A DNA stretch of 64,000 nt from Angiostrongylus vasorum (Eukaryota > Nematoda > Chromadorea > Rhabditida > Metastrongylidae): positions 2,492,001-2,556,000 of the forward strand of contig JADANN010000174.1 in NCBI GenBank assembly GCA_018806985.1, written 5' to 3'. Below the pieces are notes generated by a model that searched no databases, was not told the origin of the DNA, and saw nothing but the letters and a program-made list of their open reading frames with translations. The position numbers and the translations under genes were made by a program. Numbering within the stretch: the first letter of the stretch is position 1; every line of letters starts with the position of its first letter. Of the stretch, positions 34,282-45,929 are shown one piece after another.

Positions 34282-35250
34282 ACATTACACATATGGGGAC
34301 GTTGCTTACACCTACCAAGGCCGCACATATTAGCACTTAACCAGACAACAATGATAACGACTATCAAAGTGCAGCCAATGCCGCTGCATGGATCAACAAT
34401 GAGACAATTATGCCAAGAGGTTAGCGCAATCCACCACTCGAGGCAGTACAATGAGACTACGGGTGGCTGATGAGAATCACATATCCGCGCTATTGCCAGT
34501 CGGCTTCCCCGTTCTCCTTTTATGATGGAATTATGTGATTTTATTTCATTGTATAGAACTTCTCTTGTAAAACTGACGTTGTCTGGTGGCTAAGCTTACC
34601 ATGCAACACCATTATTTCCCTGCACCTGCACACTTGGAAAGCTAATCGCTAAGAGGGGCTCTGTAGTTTCTTTGTATGTTACCACCTCCATTCCCTCAAA
34701 TAATTATGGACTTCAGTTGTCAGTTGAGCTTGATGTTTGCTAATGTTCTAATAATGTCTGCGTCGATCAAACTTTCTGCCTCTACCATGTTCGTTGTATT
34801 TCTCGTCCTATTCAGAGCGAATTTTTCATGCGATTGTCATTTAAAGCCATTTTAGATGGTTTTCGTGTTTGAGAAGGTAGTTTTACAAGAAATCCAAGCA
34901 CGAACCTAGCAACAAGTGCCCGTCTAGAAAACACAACTCAATAAAAACCAAACTAGTGAATAAAAGGAAAAAAAGAAGAAAAAAAGGGAGAAAAAAAATA
35001 GTGTTGGGGGCGGTTAGCTGTAAAATCCACACAAAGAAGACGCGAGTGAACTCTTGCTTGATGGGGAAGAGTGGCAGAGCTTCATGAGACAGGAGAACAC
35101 CCCGTTGAAGCTCAATTCGATGATTAATCTGACAGCCATTAGCAATCAATGTTTTCTAAAAAATTAATCGAAAGCGTCATTGATTAGTTGCAAATCGAAC
35201 GAGCAGATCCAAGATAGCTCTGTGATTTTTGTTCTATAATTCCACTTTTC
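34282..35250. other. Unassigned sequence
   Basis: No gene or repeat recognised. A short A/G-rich patch lies at 34,965-35,000. The 88-codon minus-strand frame there is hydrophobic because of that patch's complement. Confidence 0.5.
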
Positions 35251-35252
35251 TA

Positions 35253-35535
35253 GAGCACGTGTGACGCAGTGGTCGGAGGCGCCCTGCAACACACACGTGG
35301 AATCGATCCCCCGCGCACGTGGCCCGCCAAGCCTTTCATCTCTCCGAGGTCGGGAAATTAGTACCAGACTTGTCTGGGAGGATAGCAACACTGGCCCGAT
35401 ACTTCTGTAGGCCACCGCAAGTCATTGTAAAAGCCAGATATGCATCCTATCGCCTCCAAACGATGCTTAATGCAGAATGATGCATGGTGCATCCCTCAGG
35501 GATTGATCAACGCTGAGAGCTTTATCCTTTTTAAG
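35253..35535 (+). mobile_element. tRNA-derived SINE, family A
   Basis: Head CACGTGTGACGCAGTGGTCG, B-box region CACGTGGAATCGATCC, core TTAGTACCAGACTTGTCTGG, tail ATCAACGCTGAGAGCTTTAT. Nearly full length. Partner in an inverted pair with the copy at 36.08-36.36 kb. Confidence 0.9.
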
Positions 35536-36077
35536 TCCACTTTTCTGGACTCCGAAAACATGTTCTTATTGGTGAGTTCTTCGACAATCGACTGAGCAAT
35601 TTTTCTTTCTCAAACCTTTCTTCTAATACTTCCTTTAGCTCTGAACTCATGGTGATTCATTTCCAAATTACATAGTTCTCTAATTTTTGCCAACCGGATC
35701 TGATTAATCAGCGGCAACGCCAATCTGATGAGAGATTTACATGTGATGCGAGTGATGAGATGGTTTAGTCAACTGACCAAGGAAGGATTTTAATCATCAT
35801 TTCAGTTCAAATGTCTTAAATATTTGTGACTATAGTGCTTCATCCACCAATGAGTGTTTTTTAAACCTTGCCTCTCTCGAAGCACATTGAGCTTGCACAA
35901 CTCAACTGCAACGATAGCCTTTACCAACCATCTTCCTCCCGAAAGGCAGACGATTTATGGTAAGGAACTGAAATTTTGCTATCGAGTTTTTTTTTAACCC
36001 TGTCGGAACCCTCATTTGATTGAAAGACTAGGGCTTTAAAAGTGGGTATACGAAATCATTGCGGTGAGTAAAAAAGG

Positions 36078-36358
36078 ATAAAGCTTTCCCGGCGTTGATC
36101 AATTCCTGAGGGATACGCCATGCATTCGACTTCATTAAGCATCGTTCGGAGGTAATTAAATGCATATCTGACCTTTACCATGACGCGCGGTGGCCAACCG
36201 ATGTATCGAGCCAGTGCTGCTATCCTCCCAGACAAGTCTGGTACCAATTTGTCGACTCCAGAGGCATGGAGGCAGAGGTTTGGTGGGCTATGGGCGCAGG
36301 GATCGATTCCACGTGTGTGTTGCAGGGGCGCCTCTGACCAATGCGTCACACATGCACC
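36078..36358 (-). mobile_element. tRNA-derived SINE, family A, inverted partner of the 35.25 kb copy
   Basis: Complete in reverse: tail AAAGCTTTCCCGGCGTTGAT, core CCAGACAAGTCTGGTACC, B box GGGATCGATTCCACGTGTG, A box at the right end (CACTGCGTCACAC-like, changed). The head abuts a reverse transcriptase relic. Confidence 0.9.
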
Positions 36359-36367
36359 ACTACAGGT

Positions 36368-37070
36368 TTGCATTCGTTGTTCGAACGCTGTCAAACGTGT
36401 TCTGGCTTTCGATAAAGGCTAGGACAAGAGGCAGATGGTGCTCCCAATCGACTTCTATAACACATAATACGGTTTGGATGTGGTTTATGCAGCAGAATAA
36501 TTGCAGAAATCTTGCTTGCTCTACTGGCCCTCGTCCAAGGTCTTCGATATGCGCAAAAGGGTACTCATGAACAACTTGTGGAACACGTTCAACGAGAATA
36601 AAGTACGCTAGTTACGAAGATCCATCCGGTCACCCTTCTTGGGCAGGATGACCATGCGCGAAGTCCCTCACTAGTTTAGGATTTTTCTCCTTCTGTAGGT
36701 AAGATTTCATGTGGGTTGAGGGAAAGTACATGTAGTTTGTGGCCACCAGATCCATAGAATTCGGCGGGGATATTACTAGGTCCTGAAGCTATGCCTCGTT
36801 TCTTGCATTCTGTCACAAGTGAAATTTCAGTTTATGGAATCCCAGTAGTTTTTCACCAATGGCTATTTTGAAACCCAAGACGGGTGCAATGGAGCGAAAA
36901 AAAATTGGCACTGAACAGTTCGTTATCAATTTCATATCATGGCGGGATGTAGTGATTGTTTCATCTTCATTCATCGGAACGGATCGCGGAGCACTACAGT
37001 CACAAAGATTATGATGGCACTTCCGCAGGCCAGATCTTCTTTTTAGAGGTTCTTCTAACAATTTTACCTG
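36368..37070 (-). mobile_element. RTE-type reverse transcriptase relic, minus strand
   Basis: Reading from 37.0 kb down: SGPSNIPAEFYGSGGHK-like, then VILPKKGDRMDLRN, NHIQTVLCVIEVDWEHHLPL, and AFIESQNTFDSV (36.38-36.43 kb). These match RT fingers and the palm motif FxxYxxAFDSV, with S for the first catalytic position region and several frameshifts. It is a different copy, on the opposite strand, from the plus-strand relic that begins at 37.2 kb. Confidence 0.75.
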
Positions 37071-37219
37071 CCTTAACGACTCACTTCCTGCTGCAGTAAT
37101 CTTCTGTAGCTGGCATTTATTATCAGCCGTGTTAAGTGCGCTGCAACAGGATCAAGCTCCAATGTCTTCGTCTCTTCTAGCAACTCGTTAGTGGTAGTGG
37201 TGGTCTGTACTTTTTGTTT

Positions 37220-39245
37220 GAGAAAGTGAGGCGAGTTGAGCACAAGTTTTATGCTCTTCGAAAAGAAGCATGTAATCAGTCGTTGGTTAAACCTTCTTTT
37301 ATCTGTCAGTGGTGTGAAAGAGAGAATTTTGTAGAGAACATCCTCTTCATGGTAAACGACTGGCTCTTTCAACATCTTCACGTTAGCGCTATGAAAGCAG
37401 AGAGTTCGAAAGCCACCAAGAGACGTATGTCCACACTCGAGCTGATACGCCAGAGTGGAATCGCATATGCTAACAGCAACCGCCAACCTCATCCGTATTT
37501 GCAAAACAATGATAGCCGATAAGAGAAGATCTTAACGAGAGAAAAGCAGCAGCTATTGCCTAAGCTGCAGAGGCTGGAAAGAGCATTCACAAAGCCCACC
37601 GGAGCTTCTCCAACCGGAAAACCAAGATGATTGCCGTACGACACCCACACGGAACAGTTACAGCTTCCAGAAAGCCAATGAAGCAAATCATTCACTATTA
37701 CTACTCAGACCTCTTTAATAGTCATGTCCTTCTGTTTTCATATGAAATAGAGGAGGATGGATGTGTCATACCACCAGCTCTCTTTTTCCGCAGTCCAACT
37801 TGCTATTTTTTTCGGTGAAAAGTCGAGCAACAACAGGTCTCGACAGGATACGAACTGAACAACTGAAGAGCTTTCCGCCAGTCCTCATAACACTGGCTCG
37901 GCTCTTCGCACGTTACCTCCCTGAATGCAAGGTTCCTACTCCGTCGAGGACTAGAAAGACAGTGCTATTGCTCAACAAGGGAGACTTCACGATATCGGCA
38001 ACTACCATCATATCTGTCTGCTGTCCACCGTCTATAGACTCCTCATTCGAGTCATCCTAAGCAGGATTGACAGAACACTGGACGAAGGACAGCCATGTGA
38101 GCAAGCAGAGTTTTGAAAAGGATTTAGTACGATGGGCCACATCCACACGATAACAAGGTTCATTGAAGTATCGCGAGAGTGCAAAAGACAGCTCTGTCTC
38201 ATTCCATAGATTTAACTTTTGACTCAGCTGAGATGGAAGCAGTCATGGAAGCTCTGGACAGTCAGGAAGTCCTTATTCACTATATAAAGATTCTTCGTGA
38301 GCTTTATAAAAATTTCACAGTGAGGCTACCACCATTCTAAAACGACATTAACATCGAAGTCAAAAAAAGGGGTTTAGACAAGCCGATACCATCTCGCCAA
38401 AATCATTTACCGTCGCTCTCGAGAACGTCGTACGAACACCAGAATGAAACAACATGGGAGTGAAAATCAATGGTAGGCAATCACATTACCTTCTCTTTGC
38501 TCATGACATCGTTCTTATAACACCAAACATTAGCCAAGTGGAGCGAATGATTGCCAACTATGATAAAGCCTGTGGAAAGATTGGTCTTCAACTAAGTCTC
38601 AAAAAAACGAAGTTGATAAGGAACGGCTTGGTTACGTATCCCCGTTCGCGCTCACCGAAACGAATATCTTTGAATGCTCCAGTTACGTCTCTCAACGTTG
38701 GGAAATGAGCATAATGAAGGACTTAGCGCAAGAGTTGAGCAGCAGGAAATGAGCGCCTTGGAGAACTTTCAATAGCATCGAAGATGTAGTAAAGAGGACA
38801 AAGAATACTCGACTCCGTGCCCACCTTTTCGACTCCATGATTCTTCCTGTCTTAACGTATGCGTCAGAAACCTGTTCGCTGCGTATGCAAGACGAAAGGT
38901 CACTCAGCGTTGTTGAACGGGCAGTCGGAAAGACGACGCTAGGGGTATCTCGTACTACTCAAGTGAGAGAGGGGATCCGAAGCCCCGACCTGGGTCAGCG
39001 ATCAAAAAATCGAAGATGCTGTTCTGTATGCCAAACAGTCGAAGATAGGATGGGCCGGACACGTAATGCTTATGAACGGACAACTGGTGGAAATGAACCG
39101 TTAGTGACCGAATTCCCTGGGATATCAAACGTGCTGTATGAAGACCACTGACTCGATGGTCAGAGTTGTTCACGAAAAGCTTAGGAAAAAGTTATGATGC
39201 TCAACAAGTTTTTAGCGAGCAAAACTCACTGGAGCAAAACTACTC
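37220..39245 (+). mobile_element. RTE-type non-LTR retrotransposon relic, copy B
   Basis: Begins in the linker after the endonuclease (VNDWLFQHLH, SKATKRRMSTLELIRQSG), then RT pieces LDEGQPCEQAEF, IEVSRECKRQLCL and YLLFAHDIVLITPNISQVER near 38.48-38.55 kb. The catalytic FADD is FAHD. The C-terminal part has YASETCSLRMQDERSLSVVE and IGWAGHVM. Frameshifts and stops throughout, and no endonuclease. Parallel in structure to copy A in the casy-1 intron. Confidence 0.85.
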
Positions 39246-39985
39246 TTGCAACTCGAGTCACTCGACTGTCAACAGGACTACAAGTGATACATGTGATCCT
39301 CGTCATGCACGACTTGTTTCGTTTTTTTTCGACACTGACAGAAGACCTTTTTTCTACTTACGGCTGTATTTAATCTTCTTCGGGAGAAGGCGTTGATAAG
39401 ATCCCGTATCGAATCCAGGTACCACTGGCTTGTCAAAGAGGTACTACATTCTGTTTGTGAGAATATGAACGATCTCTGCAGAGTCGTGTCATTTGGAGAC
39501 TGCCATGTCTATAGGCAAAAAGTAATCCCCTTTGTAGAAATGTACTGTGAACAGTAGTAGCCGTGCAACGTCGCTCCCACTGATTTCCTATTTCATGTTT
39601 TTCGTTCCCATCATTCTTCGTCTATTCATTTTCTTTGCCCGTTCCCCATCTGGTGCTGAAGTCTTTAACAACGAATATATAGAAGGGTTTTTCGTTGCGG
39701 CCTTGTTCCTCTAACTGGTTGTAGGACAAGTCCGATTCTTTCCCATCGGCCGTACATGGTGGCGAGTGGCAGTGGATGATACCGACTTTTTTTTTGATTC
39801 GGAACTTGGAGACGAAAAATTTTCCTTCATTGTGATATGAGGTGAAATAGATGGGTGTAAGATAAACACAGTGCCTCCGTTACACCCCTGTGCTACCTGA
39901 GATTTGATCGCCTCTCACCAGTTGTTTCAGCGCTCGACGTAGCAGACGAGTGCACACAACGTGTAGAGTACTGGACTACAGCTTT
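39246..39985. other. Unassigned sequence after RTE copy B
   Basis: No gene seen. It may include the RTE 3' tail at the left, but no terminal simple repeat marks the end. Confidence 0.4.
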
Positions 39986-39989
39986 GCTG

Positions 39990-40292
39990 GTTTAGGCAAT
40001 GTGGTTACCTGGAGTCTCGACCTCAGCCTAGTCGAAGGATTTCTCACGTCTTCACAACCACAGGCAGTCGCCGACTGTTGTGGACTATAGGGAGATTTGC
40101 CACCCTGAGACTAATTTAATACCAAGACAGTGGTGGTTTCTGGTGTTGGGTTACTCTGAGGTGGGTTTTAAAATGAAGACTTCGGACACCTTCTCAACTT
40201 GGGGAAGACCTGCTGGGGGATGAACTCCCTCTTTACATCGCAATCCAACAACCAAGAACACTTCCCGACCACAATCAGGCGGTAAGCTCTGA
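39990..40292 (-). repeat. Family C interspersed repeat, copy 3, degenerate
   Basis: In reverse: CACAACCACAGGCAGTCG, GGGAGATTTGCCACC, ATACCAAGACAGTGG, CATCGCAATCCAACA and AGGCGGTAAGC, in the family order. More diverged than the 16.4 kb copy. Confidence 0.65.
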
Positions 40293-40417
40293 GAAAGAAT
40301 AAAACCTTTGGGAGGATAAATTCCATAAATGATGTAATCGCACGGGTGCCGAAGGCACAGTTTTTGGGCTAGCTTTTTCTTGGGCTGCTTCTGCAGCCTC
40401 TTTCTCTCTCTCCCTCT

Positions 40418-40418
<1 letters not shown>

Positions 40419-40499
<81 letters not shown>
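40419..40499. repeat. (TG)n-(TA)n compound microsatellite
   Basis: About 40 bp of TG followed directly by about 40 bp of TA, preceded by a CTCTCTCT-rich stretch. The long apparent Cys-Val / Tyr-Ile open frames across it are artefacts. Confidence 0.97.
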
Positions 40500-40501
<2 letters not shown>

Positions 40502-41150
40502 TGCCTTTGTCGTTCCAATTGCAAAGATCTCCGTTATCTCGATTTTATTTTCAATCCTGCCAGCTTTGCTGGAATTTGGCCAAGCATCAGTGTTTTCTCT
40601 CTTTTTAAACAAAGTGATGGAGGGTCGATGTAAATTTCAACACTGAAAAATTGTGGTGCATAAGGCTGAGGCATCGAACACTTTGATAAAGCAGAGATGC
40701 TTTCCATTGTAAATGATTTGCCTTTTCTTTCTGGTAGATGAAAGTTTTTTCCAGCTTTTCCCAGATTGTACTGAATCCTTCAGATGGAGAAGGATCGAGT
40801 ACAGAATGATGGCTTCACGGATGTTCGAATGAGGAGCAGTCCTCTATTTGTGAGGATGTGATCGATTTCCGCAAGAATCGTGCCGTCAGGCGACACCAAT
40901 GTCCAGCGGCGATTTCAGCTCTTCTAGAAATTGAATTACCATAGATTAGGGTGGCATGCAGTGTACGAGGATGGCTAGAAGGGTGGTTTCTCTTCCAATT
41001 CGATCCCCCTATTTCAGATTATTTCGCCAATTACAAGGCTATCATGTACTGCAAAAATGTTGCACTAAATTTTTATTTCTACCTATCAAAATGTGAAGTT
41101 TCTAATCAATAGAATATAGGAAAGATTAAATGAACCAAGCACGAAATCGG
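40500..41150. other. Unassigned sequence
   Basis: No gene or repeat recognised between the microsatellite and the third plus-strand RTE relic. Confidence 0.45.
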
Positions 41151-41814
41151 CAGCTGTCGCTAAATCTGCCTGCTCTCCGGTTATAAACTTCCACTGGCGT
41201 CGTCCCCTACAGAGTTGAGTCGGGAACACTCAAGGAACGAAGGCCATAGGTGTCAATAGAGTTCGAATAATATTCAATTCGAAAGACTACATTCGTGTGA
41301 TGGCGAGCCTCATTGAAGAATCGCGATAGTACGAGAGAACTATTTGTCCCTACCCATATTGACAAGAAGAAAGGCCTAAATAAAAGCCATCGACTCTGTT
41401 TAAGCAGAAGGTATTACGGAAGCTTTCGTTGGCCCTATCGTTTCTATCCAACACTTAAAGAATCTTCATGGAATGTTTAAAAACTTCGCAGCAAAAAATA
41501 GCATCATTCTACAATGACATTAACAATGAAATAAAGAAAAGGGTTCGACAAGAAGATACCTCCTCGCAAACCCATGCAAATTTACAACAAGACAGAAGAA
41601 CATCACCGTGAGAACGAAGAGAGCAATATGAAAGTGAAATCGCTGATCGAAAGACATCTTCGCTTTGCTGATGACAGCCTTATAACATCAAGCATTACTC
41701 ATGCGAAAAGAGAAAGGTCTCTCTAACCATAGGACCTTTATTAAATCTGAAGAATAAGATGTTCGCGAGCAGTTTTGTTTATTGACTTTTACTCATTGGT
41801 TTTTTTTCGTGGCA

Positions 41815-41925
41815 AGCTGTGATTTGAACTACAACCTCAAGGATGCTGAGATATGAACAAAACCCGGAATATCACCAAGGCTTTGGATAATCAGATAACC
41901 CTTGCAGCTAGCACAAGTGCTATCC
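41815..41925 (-). mobile_element. tRNA-like SINE fragment inside RTE copy C
   Basis: In reverse it reads a head with GATAGCACTTGTGCTAGC, then CCGGGTTTTGTTCATATCTC and AGCATCCTTGAGGTT. The second half closely resembles GGATTTTGCTCATCTTTCAGC at 50.16 kb on the plus strand, so a third, small tRNA-like family is likely. Confidence 0.45.
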
Positions 41926-42014
41926 GCCAAACCACTTGAAGCCCATGTCTTGTCTTTTTTTCTCAGTCAATCTTTTTACCATTTAAAAAAAGGAATAGGC
42001 ACTGCCCGGTAAAA

Positions 42015-42085
42015 GTAGAATGGGTTGGAAGCCCACCTGAGATTTCGAGCTTTGCTCACATCTCAACATTCTTGTGTGTGTTGTT
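42015..42085 (+). mobile_element. tRNA-like SINE fragment, same small family
   Basis: Plus strand: GGGTTGGAAGCCCACC (B-box-like), then TTGCTCACATCTCAACATTC, parallel to GGGTTCGAAGCCTAAC and TTGCTCATCTTTCAGCATCC at 50.14-50.20 kb. Only the B-box half is present. Confidence 0.4.
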
Positions 42086-42630
42086 GTTTTTTTTGTTTCT
42101 GATGTGCTACTTGCGCCTAGCGAAATGAATACCTCCGAAAGCAACAGCTGTGAGTATCTGAGCCGAGAAAACAACATGATAAATGATTAAACAGGAGGGA
42201 GTGAGCGACTTGGAAAGGCTTTGAAAACATCCTCTCTTCGACCTTTCTTACCTTAATGGACGCATTAGAAAGCTACACACTATACAAGTACAATGCGGAA
42301 ATAACTAGTGATATGGAACGCGCAATCGCAGTGCGATGGCGAAGAGGCTAAATCGAAATTCCAACTGACGTCAGCGACTGACGATGAGGAATGCGTCTTT
42401 ACATAGGGAAATGTCGACAATCACGTGGGCCACTGGAAACGGTGGGCCAAGCTCCGTTTGCGTCTGGACTTCATGGTGTGTCAAGCGCAGAGCAGGGAAA
42501 TTCACCTACTCGATTACTAGAATTCTGAACAAAGATTTCGAAGGGGAAATGTGGTGCTCACCGCGGGCCAACATGATGCACTAGTCTGCTCTTGCTGTGG
42601 TAGATGCAAATGGAAAGTTTTTTTGGCATT

Positions 42631-42850
42631 CTATCGCGTCACTCGATAATCAATAAGACCACAGGTGGCAAAAGTGATTGCAAGCTTTCGTAGCTTTCCT
42701 GGTCCTGCTTTGAAGTCTATGACAGCAATTTTATAGGTTGTTTCCTTGGATGTTACTTTCACCAACGGCTCATATAATGTATTTAATTCGCTTTCATCGG
42801 CTCGACACGTTGATATAAGCAGTAAATGATGATAAATAATCTTCTTTTGA
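42631..42850 (-). mobile_element. Possible endonuclease-domain relic
   Basis: The last part of a 138-codon minus-strand frame (42631-43047) has ESELNTLYEPLVKVTSKETT, YKIAVIDFKAGPGK. This resembles the RTE/LINE endonuclease segment with FYxxLE, then FKxVIGDFNAKxG. The catalytic GDFNA is IDFKA. The N-terminal half is unrecognised. Confidence 0.35.
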
Positions 42851-43312
42851 CCCAAACGTTTGATGAATAATTGGCCAAACCAAGTAATAAATGAAAGTAA
42901 GATAAACAATTCATTATGACGGGCGGTGCGTAGACAGGTCTGCGATTCAGATATTCTGTGGAAGTCCCATGAGACATTTCCCTTTGCCAACGAATGCCAA
43001 GAGTCTGGCCATTTAACATCCAGCGTCAGCGGCTGCTTTTTCGACAACTCGCGATTATTTCTCGGTCACCGGAGTGTTTGACGTGTATTGTGGTGTGACA
43101 TGTGAAATCAGGAGCCAGTGTGTTGATGAGGACTGTAGAAAGTTTTTCAGATGTGTGGGTATAATTCTATTTAGAACGGGTGTTACACGGCATTTCAACG
43201 ACGAAATACCATGTTGGAGTTTGAAAAAGGGAACTACAGCGAATACTTTAAATCCTATGGAAAGTGGTCTCTAATTTTTTAACTGACCGTCATTTAACCT
43301 TTGGTATGTATG

Positions 43313-43866
43313 TGTGGCTCCCAAGAAGGCGAAGACGTCGAAACGTTAGCCGAATAAATGCATTTATCAAACTCGTGTGGGCTCAACAACCTTTGGCAAC
43401 TGTTTTGACATTATTTCTTTTTTACATCATTTTTTTGTTCAGTAGACTCAATCCATCACTACTGGGGATGACATTGTATGGGATATGGTGTTGCACCTCT
43501 GCAAAAAACCATCACTATAAACGACAGCTGTCGTTGAAAGAAACGTACACGAAGTGCGCTGGGGCTTGCATAATCCTGGAAACGAGTCATTCAAGAATGC
43601 TAACATCAATTAACGTCATAGACGGAAGCACCGAAGGTACTGAGGGTGGTCTACTGCCCCGCTAAGTCCAGAAAACTTATCCGAACGGTGTTCTATTCCA
43701 AAAGACTCGACATGATACCATAACGAAGAGCCACATTATGTTGATGAATGACTGTGAACAGGAGACTCAAATCAATTGGGGGTCTGAAGAAGACAAAAGC
43801 GCCCGAAGAGTTAGCTGAGTAAAATTTTGGACCAATCTCGTGTTCGCTTGTCAACAACAAGATCGA
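43313..43866 (+). repeat. Two direct family E repeats about 470 bp apart
   Basis: Copy 1 (43316-43395) has GGCT, CCCAAGA, GGCGAAGACGTC, GAAACGTT, AGCC, then GAATAAAT and AACTCGTGTGGGCTCAACAAC. Copy 2 (43779-43866) has GTCTGAAGA, a damaged stem, GAAGAGTTAGCTGAGTAAA, then AATCTCGTGTTCGCTTG. Same-direction repeats with shared flanks recall the tandem or terminal repeats of Penelope-like elements. No reverse transcriptase or GIY-YIG domain lies between them. Confidence 0.55.
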
Positions 43867-44224
43867 TATCGTTAGTGAAATTTCCACAATACTGCTGTTA
43901 TCGGTTAAAAGAACTAATAAAGGTAGTGATGAGTCGCTTTTCGCCTGAAGAGCCTCGCCAGTTATTTCTCATTCGTAAAAGAAAGCGAGCAATATCTGAC
44001 ATTTTAGTGATAACCGTTTGAGATTTCTGCTGCGTGGATGTACGTTATTACACATCCATGGCAGTGAAACTCGTCCTCATTCTTGAAGCTTTACTGGTCA
44101 AATCATAAACCGCCACGTTCATCCATATTGAAAGGTAGAAAAGAAATCTCTTATGTTAAGGAGCAAAGTGGTCGATGTGTTTCTAAAGAAATGCTTTTTT
44201 TTTGCTTAGAAGATTATACAATAA

Positions 44225-44290
44225 ACATTTGATAAAGAGCTTTATTCGACTAACGTTTCGGCGTGATGAAACATTTACTCGGCCAGTGCT
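44225..44290 (-). repeat. Family E repeat fragment
   Basis: In reverse, GCCGAAACGTTAGTCGAATAAAGCTC: the GAAACGTT-AG(C/T)C-GAATAAA end of the family without the CTGANGA half. Confidence 0.5.
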
Positions 44291-44519
44291 TGTCTTATTA
44301 ACGTAGCCCTACCAATGAAAAAAATGTTGACTACTTATGCCGAGTTTAAAGCAAAGACCGTTTTTGAAATATTAACATCTGAGTCACAGTACTCCTGTGT
44401 GCTAACGCATTCAGGCCGCTGTGAATGAGATAAATACTTTTGTCACTACAATGACGTCGAGATGTATAGGTAAAACTCCGGACTGTACTGTTACTACTTA
44501 TTATTTTACACGACTCGTC

Positions 44520-44840
44520 CTCATATGTACTGTGCCGATCGCAGCTCTTTCTTGCTCGATTCGTTCTCCTCTCATCCATCTTCCACAAATGTCTTCGAAT
44601 TTTTCGCTTGTGGGTTCGACTTCTGCTTGAGGATTGTCGTTCGTCATCCTTATGAATATCGTTGAGCGCTGTCTAGCTCATTCTTCCTGGAGGTCTGAAG
44701 TAGCATGGCTAGAGCGTTCAAGTTTGGACTGCAGCAATATGACCTGGAGACAAGTTTGGGATCGATTTCCTGACCCTGGAGAAATGACATGCTTGGCAAG
44801 CCTGAGCGGAGATCGAATCAGGACACGAAAAGTTCGAAGA
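44520..44840 (-). mobile_element. tRNA-derived SINE, family B
   Basis: Head at the right, weak (GATTCGATCTCCGCTC in reverse as B-box region), then the core-like ACAAGTTTGGGATCGA, and the family B tail: GAACGCTCTAGCCATGC, CAACGATATTCA, CAAGCAGAAGTCGAACCC, GAAGACATTTGTGG and CACAGTACATATGA-like, all in reverse. Diverged. Confidence 0.6.
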
Positions 44841-45280
44841 CCACTGAGTAAGATGGAGGCGAGGAAACGAATCTAGTGAATGGAGTGGTGGGATCAGCAT
44901 AGTAGTAGATGTGAGTGCGCGTCGTACAAAATAGTAAGTAATGATGATATTTAATCCATTCCCCAGTAACCGAAAAGGGAGGATAGCACACTGATAGTGA
45001 TCTCTATCATAACGGGCATGGTGCTAGTTCTATTCCGCCGCGGACCAATTAAGCCTCGTCTCTCCACGGTCTGGAAATTGGTGCCGGACTTGTCAGGGAA
45101 AAGACCACATCCCAGGACTCCACGGAGAATCGACTCGACCAGCATTCTACGACATTCAAGATCAAATGAAAATCCACATGCAGCAGCCGAAACCACACCT
45201 AAAAAATTGGAAGACCTTCGTGGGTAATGGGTGCGAGGAAACGAATCGAATGTGAGAAGTGCTGGGATCAGCACTGTAGA
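44836..45280 (+). mobile_element. Family B SINE cluster: tail fragment and near-complete copy
   Basis: A tail fragment at 44836-44912 has GGCGAGGAAACGAATC and GTGGGATCAGCATAG. A longer copy follows at 44990-45280 with GGCATGGTGCTAGTTCTATTCCG (B-box region), AAATTGGTGCCGGACTTGTC (core), CCAGGACTCCACGGAGAATC, GACTCGACCAGCATTC, CAGCAGCCGAAACCACAC, GAAGACCTTCGTGG, GAGGAAACGAATCG and GGGATCAGCACTG. With the inverted copy at 44.5 kb, the family B pieces lie tail to tail. Confidence 0.7.
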
Positions 45281-45929
45281 CCTGAAAACGGGTCATATAG
45301 AAATAAACAAAACAGTAAACGAAACGCGTTTACACGCCTGAAAGCTATTTTCCAAATATCTGATGTATAATCATAAGAAATAGGTAGAACACACTGAACT
45401 CTCAGAATTGCCAGTTTGTTGCCATTATCAGCAATAGATGACTGATCAATATAATGCGGCCTTTTAAGGATCCTTCCTTTCAAGGTACAGATCAATTTCT
45501 GTGCGAAATTGATGCATTGTTGATGTCGTAGCTTGATAGGATGGTAGTAAAATGTGTCGTTAAATTGCTTGGCTGATAGGCAGACTTTTGTTCCAATCAC
45601 TTCCACTCAACGCTTCTAGTCGATTTTAGTTTCCATTTAAATCTTCGGTCACCAATCAAATCCCAATGTTTTGCACAACAAACTTAAAAGGGCAAAGAAA
45701 AAAGCGCTTCAAATATCCATTTGAGCCAACTTAAGCTGAAGATGAGTTGGTGAATAATCCAAGTGCCCAAATTAAAGAGGCAAATAAGTCGACAAGCACT
45801 CTGTCCTACTCATGTCAGTTCATCCATTTGAATTCAGCAGTTTGCGCTTATTTCTTAGAGGTCAATTCCCTTGAAGTCTCGCTTCTAATGATATACTGTC
45901 ATTTTTCCGAAATAATGAATAATAAATAA

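Larger units (their letters stand above)
41160..42600 (+). mobile_element. RTE-type relic, copy C, interrupted
   Basis: Highly decayed RT: a region like CMDHIQ..SLIEESRYEREL at 41.3 kb, VRQEDTSSQTHANL near 41.55 kb, and LRFADDSLITSSITHAKRE-like near 41.66 kb. The C-terminal segment resumes at 42.19 kb (ERLGKALKTSSLRPFLP, ESYTLYKYNAEITSDMERAI). Between 41.74 and 42.19 kb lies foreign sequence with tRNA-like parts. Dead. Confidence 0.65.

Noticed and set aside
37073..37504. 143-codon minus-strand frame
   Set aside because: Shadow of the plus-strand RTE copy B, which has the recognisable RT pieces.
40151..40646. Long Cys-Val / Tyr-Ile and His-Thr open frames
   Set aside because: Translations of the (TG)n(TA)n microsatellite.
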